Source of the DNA: Carya illinoinensis
Taxonomy: Eukaryota > Streptophyta > Magnoliopsida > Fagales > Juglandaceae
Assembly: GCF_018687715.1 (NCBI RefSeq)
Contig: NC_056758.1
Coordinates: forward strand, 37,481,467 to 37,545,466
Length of the DNA: 64,000 nt
Direction of reading: 5' to 3'
Position 1 is the stretch's first letter. Each line of letters begins with the position of its first letter. Under the pieces are notes generated by a model. That model had not been told where the DNA came from. It saw only the letters and a program-made list of their open reading frames with translations, and ran no database searches. The translations under genes were made by a program, and so were the position numbers. Shown piece by piece: positions 1 to 11,579 of this stretch.

Positions 1-269
1 AGCCATATGCCTGTAGCAGTGTCCTTACTGGCCACCTCTCTTAGGACTTTATCCCCAAGAGAAAGGATTAGGGCACTGTGGGCCTTCTGGGGAATGTTCT
101 TATAGACAATCCCATTTTCTTCCTCTTTTGAGGAAGAACCATTTTGTTTCTCACCAAAAAGGGCACCCTGCAGTCCATGTTGGACTAGCAGTGCCCTCAT
201 TTTAATTCTCCATAAGCTAAAATCGTTATCCCTATTAAACTTCTCTATATCAAACCTCATGGTTCCCAT
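1..269 (-). CDS. Copia gag polyprotein, N-terminal part (partial)
   Basis: The frame is open for about 89 codons from ATG at 267-269 to the window edge. The N-terminus MGTMRFDIEKFNRDNDFSLW and the following KMRALLVQHGL stretch are typical of plant Copia gag (UBN2/DUF4219 type), which packages element RNA in virus-like particles. The start is fixed by its position just after the primer-binding site. No stop or frameshift is visible, so this element may be fairly young. The zinc knuckle and pol lie outside the window. Confidence 0.8.
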   Translation of the reverse strand, partial: MGTMRFDIEKFNRDNDFSLWRIKMRALLVQHGLQGALFGEKQNGSSSKEEENGIVYKNIPQKAHSALILSLGDKVLREVASKDTATGIW

Positions 270-715
270 AAAACCTAGCTCTGATACTAGTTATTATAAA
301 ATAACCCTCTTTGTAGTTACAAAAGGTTTAATGTTATTATGATATAATAATCAATAGTTTTATTTTATATAACTATTTTGTTTGCACTGAAGATAAACCC
401 TCTGTTTTCTCTCTCATACGCTCTGCCTCTCAAACGGCCGATATGTACAGAATGAATCAATTAGGGTTTACACCGTATAGCTTTTATATATATATATATA
501 TATATATATGTTACAATAGATGCCAACATGTGTAAGCAATCCATCGGCTTAACTCATAAACCTCCTTAAGGAAGCACGGGCTTCTTACGTGATTTAATCA
601 GCTCAGTATTAATCAACTTCAACGATCTAGATTTGGTCATTTGTTCATCATCTTTTAATCAAATGCTTCAAGAGAGCACATTAGTAGATTAAATAAAACG
701 TAACAGATAAATGTA
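1..715 (-). mobile_element. 5' end of a Ty1/copia retrotransposon (Copia-5), cut by window edge
   Basis: Read on the minus strand this is an LTR of roughly 420 bp (about 290-715), then a primer-binding site complementary to initiator tRNA-Met (ATCAGAGC core at about 279-286), then a gag reading frame that leaves the window at base 1. The LTR contains a long (TA)n run at 485-509 that could act as its TATA region. The outer LTR boundary is uncertain, because the matching 3' LTR and target duplication lie outside the window. Homology between the two ACS duplication copies begins just beyond its outer edge, at about 725. Confidence 0.75.
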
Positions 716-724
716 TTGACATAC

Positions 725-1508
725 ATATTACACCATGATTGAGTTTTTTGTAATTACTATAATATTATTTGTGAAATTGTTTCACAAAACTTTAAAAAAA
801 AATGAGAATTTTGGAAATAGATCGGCTGATAGGTAATCCAGTCTAGTAATCTCTCGAAAAGTGTTATAGCTACAAAAAGATCTCAAGAAAGTAAACTACA
901 AATTGATATGATTTCATTTGATTCGTTAGATCTACATTACAATAAAAATAGTTTTACAATCTTACGTATCACATCAAATCATATCAGTTTATAAATTTAC
1001 TTTTGTAAAATCTCTACGTAGCTAAACTAGTATTTCTCATTTCTATGCATCATGGAGACCGGTGGTAGTTGCAGTAGCAAACCGGCCAAAGTCATGTGTT
1101 ATTACTTCCACGATTTGGTTTCCTTATTTATTTATTAAATATCGGTCAGGTCTATCCAAATGTTTAAAATTTGGCAAGAGGAATATTACACGTCGATTTT
1201 ATGGCTGAATATTGTATGAAGAAATCCATAACTTAGGCGAGCAATTAATTCTTTCACAACCAGAACAAATGGATAGTAGTGTTGACATTTTATCCACAAT
1301 ATTATAGACTTCATCATCGTGGATACGGACCAAATAACACTGCACTAAAACAACTTGAACATTACGGTTAGCGCTCCTATTAGTTGATAATGATCTCACC
1401 ACCTTTGAAAAGTGTACCCATTTGAGGAGGGAACTAATTAAAAGACAGATTTGACTTATGTCAAAAAAAAAAACATATATACATATATATAAATATATAT
1501 CTATAGTT
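725..1508. other. 3' flank of ACS-A, no gene seen
   Basis: AT-rich sequence shared with 44829-45598. It should hold the ACS-A 3' UTR and polyadenylation region, but no single signal stands out. Reading frames here are short and not conserved in character. Confidence 0.6.
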
Positions 1509-3378
1509 CTAACGGTCGGCTGGTTCATGATCATTATATGATGATATTGGAAAAACCCACTTGGAAAGTGACCTTCTTGAATTACGAGCACTTCTCTGGT
1601 GGCTGAGATTTTCTCTGCCAGAGGCGCTGCTCAATGATTCTGCGAAGGCCTCGATGCGTCGTATTGCGACCTTCAATATTTCTTGGGACATGTTTGCAAA
1701 GCATACCCTGAACCAGCCCGGCTCAGAGCAATGGCAAGAAGACCCGGGAGAGATGTTCAACCCAACTTCAAAAAGAATTCTTTTCCAGAGCTCTTTTTCT
1801 GCTTCAAATGTGTCGGACCTTAATAGGTACCTCATGTCCACCCAGCAAAACAATCCGGCATTGCTCTTTGCACACCCAATCCCAGCACTCCGAAGACCGG
1901 AAACAAGCATATCCTTTCTCTTTTTGAGTCTCCTTTGATTCTCCTTTATGTATTTGCTAGTGAATTTCTTGTCTGAGAGCATATTGGAGAGTAAAAACTG
2001 AGTCTGAGAAGAAACGAGCCCAAAGCTCGACATTTTGGTAGCTGCGGCAACAACTGTTTCATTGTTTGAGTAAATCATTCCCACTCGAAATCCCGGCAAA
2101 CCAAGATCCTTTGAGAGGCTGTAAACAATGTGAATGCGGCCCAATAAGTCACTCTCGTGATCAACATGTTTCTCCATTACAGCTTCTGTGATACTTATGA
2201 AAGACGGAGAGTCAAAGACGGTTCCTGAATAAATTTCATCGCTTATTATATGGACTTCTTTCTTGATAGCAAAATCAATAAGATGGTTAAGCTCGTCCCG
2301 GTTCAAGGTCGAGCCCAGAGGGTTCGAAGGATTTGTGACCAACACCCCTTTAACTTTTAAATTGAGTTTTTGGGCACGTTGATAGGCTTCCTCCAAAGCG
2401 CACGCAGTAATTCTGAAGTCATTTGAACTCGAGCAATGTATTGGGACAATTTCAACCCCAGTCCGCCACTTGAGATCTCTATCAAACCTGCCCAAAAAAG
2501 AAGTGATCAAAACAGAATGAGGCAGGTATGTTTTGAAGCGGCCATTAATAAATATTTTGATATGCAGATAATTGGGAGAAGATATAAAAAGAAGTATATA
2601 TATTGTTACCCTGGGTAGTATGGAGTAGGAAGAAGGAAAGCTTCACCAGGTTCGGCAAGGCAGAACATTAGAATCTCATTCGCAGAAGTTGAACCCGCCA
2701 TAAGCACGAGCTTGTTAGGGTCAAACGCTACTTTATACCCTCTTAATTTTGCCATGAACTCCACCAATTCCTGCACAAGTTAGTGTTCAAGTTATTAATA
2801 AGCTAGGAACCAATATTAACAGTGCATGCACTTTTATATAAAGTACTAGTACTTTACTCCATATATTCACTTAGATTAGCAAATTAAGATGCGAGACTTA
2901 TAAAGGGATCATTTACATTCTTGAAAGCTGGGAAGCCATGATAGTCTTGGAAGAGAGCCAGTTCTCTGAATACTGATCTTCCATTTCGTTTCAACCCCAG
3001 TGCATCTGTATTGCTTGCAAGCCAAGACTCAAGAAGATCAAACGAAAGCTGCAGCAAGAAAATTTCAGTTGGTGGAAATGAGGGATGGATGATAATTCAA
3101 AGTACAAGAGAAGCTAGGTTCCTTCCTTATAGACCCAATGAGATTATGTGGAAGACTAGGCATGGTTATGCATGCATGTGATGTCAGAATAATTAATTAA
3201 ATGGACATAGAATTGGCTGAGTTTTGCTCACCTGATTTTCTGCGAGTCCCATTTGAATGATTCCGTTAGGATTTTGAACTTCATGATAAGGATTCTTCTC
3301 ATATTCCTGCCACCCTAGGAAGTAGGAAGAGTCTTGTTCATGTGAATCACAACTAGCTTTCCTAGACAACATTTTCAT
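1509..3378 (-). CDS. ACS: 1-aminocyclopropane-1-carboxylate synthase, copy A (type-2-like)
   Basis: Converts S-adenosyl-methionine to ACC, the committed step of ethylene synthesis, in the cytosol with pyridoxal phosphate. Minus-strand exons are 3232-3378, 2917-3048, 2610-2770 and 1509-2487. All junctions are GT-AG and phases agree, giving 1419 nt and 472 residues, a normal ACS length. Visible landmarks are Tyr85 ([10 protein letters not shown]), the PLP-binding NPSNPLG (about 198-205), [10 protein letters not shown] (229-238), the Schiff-base Lys273 in [11 protein letters not shown] and substrate-binding Arg407 in GWFRVCF; the numbering matches apple ACS. The start is the ATG giving MKMLSRK. 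An in-frame upstream extension is only translated (CT)n leader. The C-terminus ends in [16 protein letters not shown], which resembles the type-2 TOE degradation tag but lacks its usual Arg after WVF. The frame is intact and the gene is probably functional. Its native promoter is cut off by Copia-1. Confidence 0.96.
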
Positions 3379-3422
3379 GCTGGCTGCTACTCTATATATA
3401 TCTACTATAACCGGGTATACAA

Positions 3423-3427
<5 letters not shown>

Positions 3428-3493
<66 letters not shown>
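3428..3493. repeat. (GA)n/(CT)n microsatellite in the ACS-A leader
   Basis: An uninterrupted dinucleotide run of about 65 bp lies between the predicted transcription start and the ATG, so it should be transcribed as a CU-rich 5' UTR. In copy B the same tract (47509-47550) is shorter and interrupted. It also creates a spurious long upstream reading frame. Confidence 0.9.
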
Positions 3494-3496
<3 letters not shown>

Positions 3497-3539
3497 TTGG
3501 TTGGGAGGCTTAGCACGTCTAACATATTAGAGGGCTGCA

Positions 3540-3547
3540 TTTATATA
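3540..3547 (-). promoter_or_regulatory. TATA box of ACS-A
   Basis: The minus-strand sequence TATATAAA lies about 165 bp before the ATG. It is identical in copy B (47597-47604), placing the transcription start near 3510. The Copia-1 insertion begins at 3598, only about 50 bp further upstream. Confidence 0.7.
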
Positions 3548-3597
3548 GTGAAAAAATGACCCTAAATCCGACATGATCATTGTGTTGACTTACTTGC

Positions 3598-3887
3598 TAA
3601 AACAGTGTGAATAGATTTGGAAAAACTCTGCACAGCAAATACCGAGAGAGTTGTATGCTATATATATAAAAGTATGAGTTATATACAAGATATGAATTGC
3701 TGAACAAATATGGAAAGAATTCTTAATACAAGGCTGTAACAGATTCCTATAATCAAGGGAGAAGATGCATAGGGTTGACATGATCCGATCCTTATGCATG
3801 GGGAGAATGATCATGTAGTGATGCTATCCCTTTGAATCAGCTGTATCTGGCATGATTGCAGGATGATCTTTTGAGGATTCCTTAATA
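3598..3887 (-). repeat. Copia-1 3' LTR (adjacent to the ACS-A promoter)
   Basis: Direct repeat of 13586-13875. It contains a TATATATA-rich stretch at about 3658-3670 that could act as a promoter TATA on the minus strand. The LTR is oriented so that transcription from it would run into ACS-A. A polypurine-like tract sits just upstream of it at about 3888-3900. Confidence 0.9.
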
Positions 3888-6800
3888 CGCCCTTGCAAAA
3901 TCAGCGGGGAGGGAATGACGTTGAGTTTGTCCCTTAGAAAATCAAAACGTGTAGCGACCAGTGGCTTTGTGAGTCCGTCAGCAAGCTGGTCTTATAAACC
4001 GAACTTCCAAGGACTTGTGATGCACCTTTTCCCGAACAAAGTGATAATCTAGTTCAACATGCTTTGTGCGTGCATGGAAAACTGGATTGGCCGTGAGGTA
4101 AGTAGCTCCGATATTATCGCACCACACAATGGGACATTGTTTGAGAAAGATGCCGAGTTCTTTCAGAAGGGATTGAAGCCAAAGAGACTCGGCAGTAGCA
4201 TGAGGAACCACCCTATACTCAGCCTCTGTGCTTGATCGTGCAATGGTGGGTTGCTTTTTAGAGCTCCACGAGATTAGATTTTTACCAAAATAGATACAAA
4301 AACCAGAGGTAGATTGCCTATCATCTGGGCATCCTACCCCATCAGCGTCCGAAAAGATTGACAATTGAGTGGATGAACTGGGTTGAATGAGCAGGCCGAA
4401 GTCAACAGAGAACTTCAAATATCTTAGTATGCGTTTCACTGCCGACCAATGATCCTCAATTGGTTTGTGCATAAATTGGCAAACTTTGTTTACTGCAAAA
4501 GCAATGTCAAGGCGAGTCAAGGATAGGTATTGGAGGGCTCCAACAACGTTGCGATACAAAGAATGATCAGCACAAGTATTTCCAGCAAAAAGTGAGAGTT
4601 GGTGAGAGGACGACATGGGAGAAGACACAGGTTTGGCTTCAGCCATATTTGTTCTTTGAAATAAGTCCAGAGTGTATTGTCATTGAGTCAAGAAGATTCC
4701 TTGTGGAATATGGTGAGCTTCTATCCCCAAAAAATAGCTTAAATCTCCCAAATCTTTCACAGCAAATTCCAGACTAAGATCAGTAATGAGTTGGGAGATA
4801 GCAGTAGCACTGGAGCCAGTAATTAAGATGTCATCCAAGTAAATCAGGACAAAGATAGTGGTCGAACCAGAGCTATAGATGAATAGAGAAGTGTCCGAGG
4901 TTGAGTTTTTGAAGTCGAGAGAGAGCAAATATTCATTGAGGCGGGAATACCACGCTCGAGGAGCCTGTTTCAGGCCATACAGTGCTTTGTGCAGCTTACA
5001 CACATGAGAAGGGAAGTTAGGATCGACATACCCAACAGGTTGAGCTAAATGGACTTCTTCAGACAGTATACCATGAAGAAATGCATTGTGGATATCTATT
5101 TGACAGATTTTCTATTGTCTGGACACGGCAATACTCAAGATCAATCGAATTGTTGTAGGCTTGACTACTGGACTGAAGGTTTCATAGAAGTCCACTCTTC
5201 TTGTTGATGATATCCTTTGGCAACCTAGCGGGCTTTTTGCCTATCAAGTGTGCCATCTAATTTCTTTTTGGACTTGAAAATCCACCTCGAGCCAACCACA
5301 TTCATCCCCTGTTTAAAATGAACCAAAGACCAGGTCCCATTTTTCATGAAGGCTGTAAATTCGTCATCCATGGCAGAGTGCCACTCTGCATGTTTGCTTG
5401 CCTCGAAATAACATGTGGGGGCATCAAGTACAGTAGGGAACATAAGCAGAGCTTTGGGCAAGGGGTACCTGACATAGTTTTTGGTACCGTACCGTACCGG
5501 CTGATACGGCCGGTACAGGTATGGTACCTGTTTCGTACCGGCTGCAATACTGGTCATACCGGCCTGTATTTCATCCCGTACTAGCATGTGTACCGGCCGG
5601 TATTTCGGCCATTATCTTCTTCTTTTTTTCATTTTTTTAAAATATAATCTTATTTTTTGACCCCCAATTCATATTAGACTATTTATAATTTATATATACA
5701 TATGTATTCATGTATAATTTATTTATATATAGACTATTATTTTGAAATATAATTTATATATATTTATATATATAATTTATTTATATATCGACTATTCTAA
5801 AATGGTACACGAAACGATGCCGATATCGAAATATTTCATTATAGTGCCTTGACCGGTATGACAGCCGGTACGGTATTCAAAACATTGGTACCTGATGGTG
5901 CCGTCAGTATGAAGCTTCAGTTTGGTGATGTAATTTTTTGATCGAGTCACTATTTAGTGAGGATGTTGCACATGGTCAGGAGCAGTAGCAGCGGCAAGTC
6001 CAGGAGAGGTTTGAGTGGGCTCGGGAGTTATGTGGATCATGGGAGTAAGTGCAGCTGGTGATGAAACACGTGAATATTCATTAGCATTTGAGTACTCAGA
6101 AGGAAGGAGGACATGTGGTGAGTGTATGAGGGATTCATTGTCAAGGTTGTTAGAGTTTTGGTGCCTATTAGGTGGAGGAGATGACACGGTAGGAAGCTAA
6201 GAATTTTCAGTGGGCTGTAAAAGGAGTGGCAGTGAAGAGGTTTCAGGAGTGAAAGTGGGATTTGGTGTAGGTTGATGAAAAGGAAAAGAGTTTTCATCAA
6301 ATATCACTTGTCGGGACAAAAAAAGTTTTCCAGTAGATGGATCAAAGCATTTATACCCGCAATGCATGTTGCTAATGCCCAAAAAGACACAAGTTTTGGA
6401 CCGAAAATCAAGTTTATGAGAATTAAATGGTCGTAAGAATGGAAAGCATGCACAACCAAATATTTTGAGAAGGGAAAAATTAGGGGACTGTTTGAAAAGT
6501 TTTTCAAATGGAGATACACCAAGAGGAGCAGTGGGCAAACAGTTGATCAAGTATGTTGCCATAAGAAAGGCATCATCCCAAAATTGATAAGGAACAAAGC
6601 TGTGAGAGAGTAAAGAGAAACCCATTTTGACAACCTGTCGATGTTTTCTTTCGACCGACCCATTTTGTTGGGAGGTATGAGGACAAGTGACACAATGTTG
6701 GATTCCAATGTCAGAAAAGAATTTATGAAGGGAGCGATATTCGCCACCCCAATCTGTTTGAACTGATTTGATTTTGCAATTGAACTGACGTTCAACAAGT

Positions 6801-7434
6801 TTTTGAAATGAGCAAAAAACTTTGTAAACATCAGATTTGGCAGGGATTGGATAGAGCCAAGTGTATTTGCTAAAATGTCGACAAAAGCAACATAATATTT
6901 ATTTACATTCTAAGACAATTTTGGAGAAGGTCCCCAAACATTCGAGAAAATCAGAGCAAGAGGACTATCAGATTTAGAATGAGAATCTAAAAACGGTAAA
7001 CAATGGCTTTTTCCTTGTTGACATGCAGTGCATAGTCCAGGAATTTTATTGGAAGTACAAGGTAAAGAAAACTTTGAGACAATGTGTTGAACTGTACGAT
7101 AGGAGGGATGTCCCAACCGGTTGTGCCAAACTTCAAGGAGAACACGTTGAGTAAGAAAGGATTGTGGTGCTTTGAAGGTAGTTGGAAATGTGTAAAGCCC
7201 GTACTTAGACTTGCCGCTCAGCAGCACCTTCCTTGACGTTTCGTCCTTCACCAAAAAGAAAGAGGGATGAAATTCAATATAAACCTTGTTTTCTTTAGTA
7301 AATTGACTTACTGAAATAAGGTTCTTTTGAATTGTAGGAACATGAAGTAAATGAGATAAAGTGAAATTTTTAACAAGAGTAGGGAGAGCAGAAGTTCCAA
7401 TATTTTGGATGGTCAAACCTGTCCCGTCACCAAC
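3888..7434 (-). pseudogene. Copia-1 pol (integrase, reverse transcriptase, RNase H), broken
   Basis: Read from high to low coordinates. The GAG-pre-integrase domain has its HNRLGHPSYRT motif near 7110. The integrase core spans roughly 6200-6900, with the acidic residues of the DDE triad in QTDWGGEY and NGSVERKH. The RT is at 4680-5590, with ALYGLKQAPRAWY and the catalytic YLDD. RNase H is at 3978-4646, with SDAD, STEAEYR and WCDN. Several frameshifts and stops separate these blocks, near 3980, 4650-4680, 5005-5225 and about 6900. A MITE interrupts the region before RT (5473-5887). Confidence 0.9.
5473..5887 (+). mobile_element. hAT-type MITE (copy 1), inserted in Copia-1 pol
   Basis: 415 bp, flanked by the 8 bp target duplication GTACCTGA (5465-5472 and 5888-5895). 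The ends are CATAGTTTTTGGTACCG and, inverted, CAATGTTTTGAATACCG. The 8 bp duplication and the CAATGTTTT terminus resemble Arabidopsis Tag1-like hAT elements (family knowledge). Subterminal regions are dense in CCGGTAC/GGTACCG motifs around an AT-rich core. No coding capacity. The reverse complement of this element occurs at 32747-33149. Confidence 0.88.
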
Positions 7435-8056
7435 TTAAATTTGATCACTACCATTATATGGTTCAACATGAATGTTCAAATTTTGTAGATCATGAGTCAA
7501 GTGATTTGTTGATCCTGTATCGGGATACCAAAAGGGATCTTGAGTTGGTTGTTGGGACGTCAAATATGCTGCCATGTTTGGAGGATTCCCTTGATACACT
7601 TGATCAAAGCGATGGTAACATTGAATTGCTGTATGACCAGTCTTCCCACATACTTGACAAGAGGGGCGTGAGTTGGAAGAAGAAGGACCTCCTCTCCCAT
7701 AGTATCCTCTGCCACGACCACGAGAGGTGTTGTACTGATAAGTATTTTGTCGAGGGGAGTGCTGAAAATTGCTTTTCCATCCACGACCTCGAGAGCCATC
7801 ATGTTTTGTGGCTATATGGACAGAGCCCACAGTGGCTTCTAGAGCTGAGTTATTTTGTTCAATTTTTAACTCAAACTTGAGGAGATGACTAGGCCTGAAC
7901 AACCGACCCGACCCGACCCGAACAAGCAAGATTCCGACCCGACCCGAACATAGAAGATGCCAAAGCAGCCAGTTCCGAACCGACCAAATTAACCGATTAG
8001 CCAATCCGATTTTTTTCGAAAATTAACTGATTAACCGATTACCCGGTTTTTTTTTT

Positions 8057-8097
<41 letters not shown>

Positions 8098-8914
8098 AAG
8101 GATTACCCACATGTTGTTCTTTGTCAATGCATTAAATCAATGCATCTTTATCATTTTTTATTGATGTTATAGACTCTAACAAGTAACATGGTTTATTTTT
8201 GTGTTAAACTTGCTCTTTTAAGGCTTTTGTTTTGGTCCTTGGGTTTTATTTTATCAACGATATGTGTGTTTATTTGTCAATATCGAAAAACATATTTTAA
8301 AATAGTACAAGATATACTTGAAGGCCTTTTTTATTTTTTGGAAATATGCATCCTATTATCATTTCATTCATAGTTCAATAATATTGGAATACTTTGAAGG
8401 CTTCATTGAAATAAATATAGCAGTTTTATCAACTATAGAAAAATAAAAAAAAAAATGATGCACTATAACCCAATAAACTAAAAATAGCTCATAAAGCTGA
8501 AATACATTGTTCTAGTTAACAATTAGTCTTAGAATGCAAGAGAAAACAAAATCTTGCATTATGCCTAACTTCCAAACAAAAATTTCCAGTTTTTTCTCCT
8601 TAACATCATTCTATGCCTACTTTTGTTGCAAACTTCCAAGTGTGATGACCTCGTAACACCATTTGGTAAGCTTATCTCATCATAAACCTACATGGGCAAT
8701 TCAGAATGGCATAAATGAGTCAATGATCAATAGTCAATATATATGGAAAACGATCAAATAAGGAATTTCAATAATCACCATGAGTTCAAGTTCAAAAAAT
8801 TCAAGTAATCTTCAATCGGCCTCATTCAAAATATTCATCAAAGTCATCTCTACATGGAAAAAAAAAATTATATTAAAAATATAATTAATTGAAATGATTA
8901 TATGAAAATATTAT

Positions 8915-10999
8915 TCAAATATGAATCTTACCAGTTTCTAACTTGTAGCTTTCCGCGTCTTCCATTACATCTTGGGAGTCATAATTAACGGAGGGAGCCA
9001 TCAACCAATTTTGTGTGCAAATAAGAGCTTCAATTGTTGCAGGGGCCAATGAGCTACGGAATGAATCTAAGACACGACCTCCAACGCTAAATGCCGACTC
9101 GGAAGCAACAGTAGTTATGGGAATAGCTAATACATCTCGAGCTATATTGGCAAGGATCGGAAAATTGATTGAATTCATCTTCCACCATGTTAAAATATCA
9201 AAGTTTGACGTCAATCCTTCAAGGCTCCCTATAAAATATCGATCCAACTCTGATTTGGACTCTACGACACCCTTTGATGCTTGATAGTGCCGATACATAC
9301 TGTAAATATCTGCATCATCATAAGACGTTGTGTTGCTTTGAGTTTCATCAACACTTGAACTTACATTAGATTTTGAATAGTGTTTATAAATCTTCTCAAT
9401 CATCCTCCTTAACCTTGTAACAAGCTCAAAAGCTCGCTCATGGCCAAGAAAACCTGTAAACCAAAACTCCAAAACTTCCAACTTGGCGCGCGGATCAAGA
9501 ATAGCCGCAATAAATAAGATTTTGTTTACTTTCTCAAAATTTCCCCAATACTTATCATATTTCATAAGCATCCTCTCTGACATAGTTTTCAACATATCAT
9601 CATCACCCACAGAAAATTTGATCAAATAGTTATAGATTGAAACTATTTCTCTCATAAACAAATGTGAAGTTGCATAAGTTGAGCCTGAAATTTGCAAGGT
9701 GACGTCGTAAAAAATCTTCAAAAATTGTACAAAAACCTTGACGATTTTCCAATCATCTAAAGTTGGTGGTCCTTCTCCAACCTCACGTAAATGCTGGCCA
9801 AACTGATTGTCTTCATCCTGCATCACCTCAAAAGCGGCATAATACTTGAGAGCCGCACTCAACATCAGATAGGTTGAGTTCCATCTAGTTGGAACATCAA
9901 GAGAAAGAAGCGCACCACCCAAGATATTTTGTCTCTCCGCGCATGACTTGAAATTATCAAGTCTTGTAGGAGAAGACTTCACATATTTCACAGCATTTCG
10001 AATTTTCACAATTGATCCATCAATTTCTTTCAAGCCATCATGGACAATAAGATTCAAAATATGTGCACAACATCTAATATGCATAAGGTCATTGTCTAAT
10101 ACCAAACAATCTCTAAGTTTGGTAATCTTCCTCAAATAATCAATATCCGTAGTATTAGAAGATGCATTGTCTACTGTGATTGTAAATATCTTCTTTATGC
10201 CCCATCTAAGTATAGATGACTCAATCTCTCTTCCTATTGTTGTCCCTTTATGATTAGGAACTTTCATAAAACCAATAATTCTTTTATGCAAGACCCAATC
10301 ATCATCAATAAAATGTGATGTTATGCACATATAATTAAGATTTTGCACTGATGTCCACATGTCAGTAGTGATGCAAATCTTATAATCAGATGCCATGAAT
10401 ATGTCCTTTAATTTGTCTTTTTCTAACAAGTACATTTTCATACAATCTCGCATAACAGTAATGCGAGAGGGAATTGGAAATCTAGGCTCAACTGTAGACA
10501 TAAAGTCTTTAAATCCTTGTTTCTCTACAAATCTAAATGGTAGCTCATCCACAATTATCATCTTAGCTACCGCTAGCCTTATTTTCTGCTCATTATACTT
10601 GGTAGGTCCAAAACTAGGACTGCTAGTTGTACCATCCACCCCATCCCTTCTAGGTCCAGTCGTTTTTGATTGAGGGTTAACCTTTCCAATCTCAATAAAG
10701 GCTTTACAATTGTCATTATGGTACCTCAAGGATGAAGTACCTTGTTTTTTAGAATGACATAATAAAACCTTACCACAGTAATTGCATGTAGCTTTGTGAA
10801 TATTGGGGTCTCCTTCCTCAATCCTAGAAAAATGAAGCCATACATCCGATCTACCCCGAGATCTTTTGATAGGAGGGCGAACATTAGAAGGAGTAGTTGT
10901 AGGGAGAGAGCTATCCAAATGATCATGAGGAGTAGTTGTAGGTAGAGAGCTATCCAAATGAATTACATCAGGGGTTGATTCAGACCCTGACGAAGGCAT
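8915..10999 (-). CDS. hAT transposase with BED zinc finger (RICESLEEPER/Ac type)
   Basis: 694 residues from MPSSGSES, without stops. Residues 15-40 hold a 13-residue repeat (DSSLPTTTP twice). A BED zinc finger follows at about 51-100 (Cys72, Cys75, His94, Cys98), for binding the element's ends. The RNase H-like core includes ITTDMWTS and TVDNASSN. A complete C-terminal hAT dimerisation domain ends it (WWKMNSINFPILANIARDVL ... ASESAFSVGGRVLD). The start is chosen because a good splice acceptor (AATTGCAG) lies 18 codons upstream, so the longer open frame is probably intronic. A GTAAGA donor-like site just before the stop leaves room for a further small exon. All the main domains look intact, so this copy could be, or recently was, active. 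Confidence 0.92.
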   Translation of the reverse strand: MPSSGSESTPDVIHLDSSLPTTTPHDHLDSSLPTTTPSNVRPPIKRSRGRSDVWLHFSRIEEGDPNIHKATCNYCGKVLLCHSKKQGTSSLRYHNDNCKAFIEIGKVNPQSKTTGPRRDGVDGTTSSPSFGPTKYNEQKIRLAVAKMIIVDELPFRFVEKQGFKDFMSTVEPRFPIPSRITVMRDCMKMYLLEKDKLKDIFMASDYKICITTDMWTSVQNLNYMCITSHFIDDDWVLHKRIIGFMKVPNHKGTTIGREIESSILRWGIKKIFTITVDNASSNTTDIDYLRKITKLRDCLVLDNDLMHIRCCAHILNLIVHDGLKEIDGSIVKIRNAVKYVKSSPTRLDNFKSCAERQNILGGALLSLDVPTRWNSTYLMLSAALKYYAAFEVMQDEDNQFGQHLREVGEGPPTLDDWKIVKVFVQFLKIFYDVTLQISGSTYATSHLFMREIVSIYNYLIKFSVGDDDMLKTMSERMLMKYDKYWGNFEKVNKILFIAAILDPRAKLEVLEFWFTGFLGHERAFELVTRLRRMIEKIYKHYSKSNVSSSVDETQSNTTSYDDADIYSMYRHYQASKGVVESKSELDRYFIGSLEGLTSNFDILTWWKMNSINFPILANIARDVLAIPITTVASESAFSVGGRVLDSFRSSLAPATIEALICTQNWLMAPSVNYDSQDVMEDAESYKLETGKIHI

Positions 11000-11579
11000 A
11001 GCAACACTAGATTCCACAACTGCAATTTGAGATAAAGAAAGCATCATTAAATTATTAATCACATTGCATAGCAGCACCCAGTTCTTGTGTGCAAATAAAT
11101 CACTCCAAAACAATAGAGACGACTTAAATTAAATTAATAATATTAATAATCTCTCCGTATGAAAAAAAATTATTATCCATTTTGGAGAAAGCTAACTATA
11201 TATATTTTCCATAAAGTAGTTTTCTTATTGGTAGTTAATCATATATTTTCGAATGTTAAAGGCCCAAGAATAGATCCACTAACAATATATTGGGAAGAAA
11301 AAGGCAATATAAACAAACAACATGACTTGGGATTCACTAGCAAAATGGGCCCCAGATACATATATTTAACCAAAGAAAGTACCATAATAAGACAACCTAT
11401 CAATAATGGAATTTGATATGTGCTTCAACTTATATAACTTTAGACACTCTTGATGACATGACCAAACCATTATTTTATTGCCTCAAAGTCAATAAATACA
11501 ACGTAAAACCAAACAAAACAAAAAAGGGGGGTCATGAGATGCAGTCCTTATTGATGGTCTGTGCCGAGAAGGGAAGTTG

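Noticed and set aside
1561..1938. 125-codon plus-strand frame, repeated at 45651-46028
   Set aside because: Exact antisense shadow of the conserved last ACS exon in both copies.
3193..3540. Extended ACS N-terminus with a Leu-Ser repeat tract
   Set aside because: The extension is translation of the (CT)n leader microsatellite between the predicted transcription start and the conserved MKMLSRK start. Tract length differs between the two copies, which a coding region would not tolerate.
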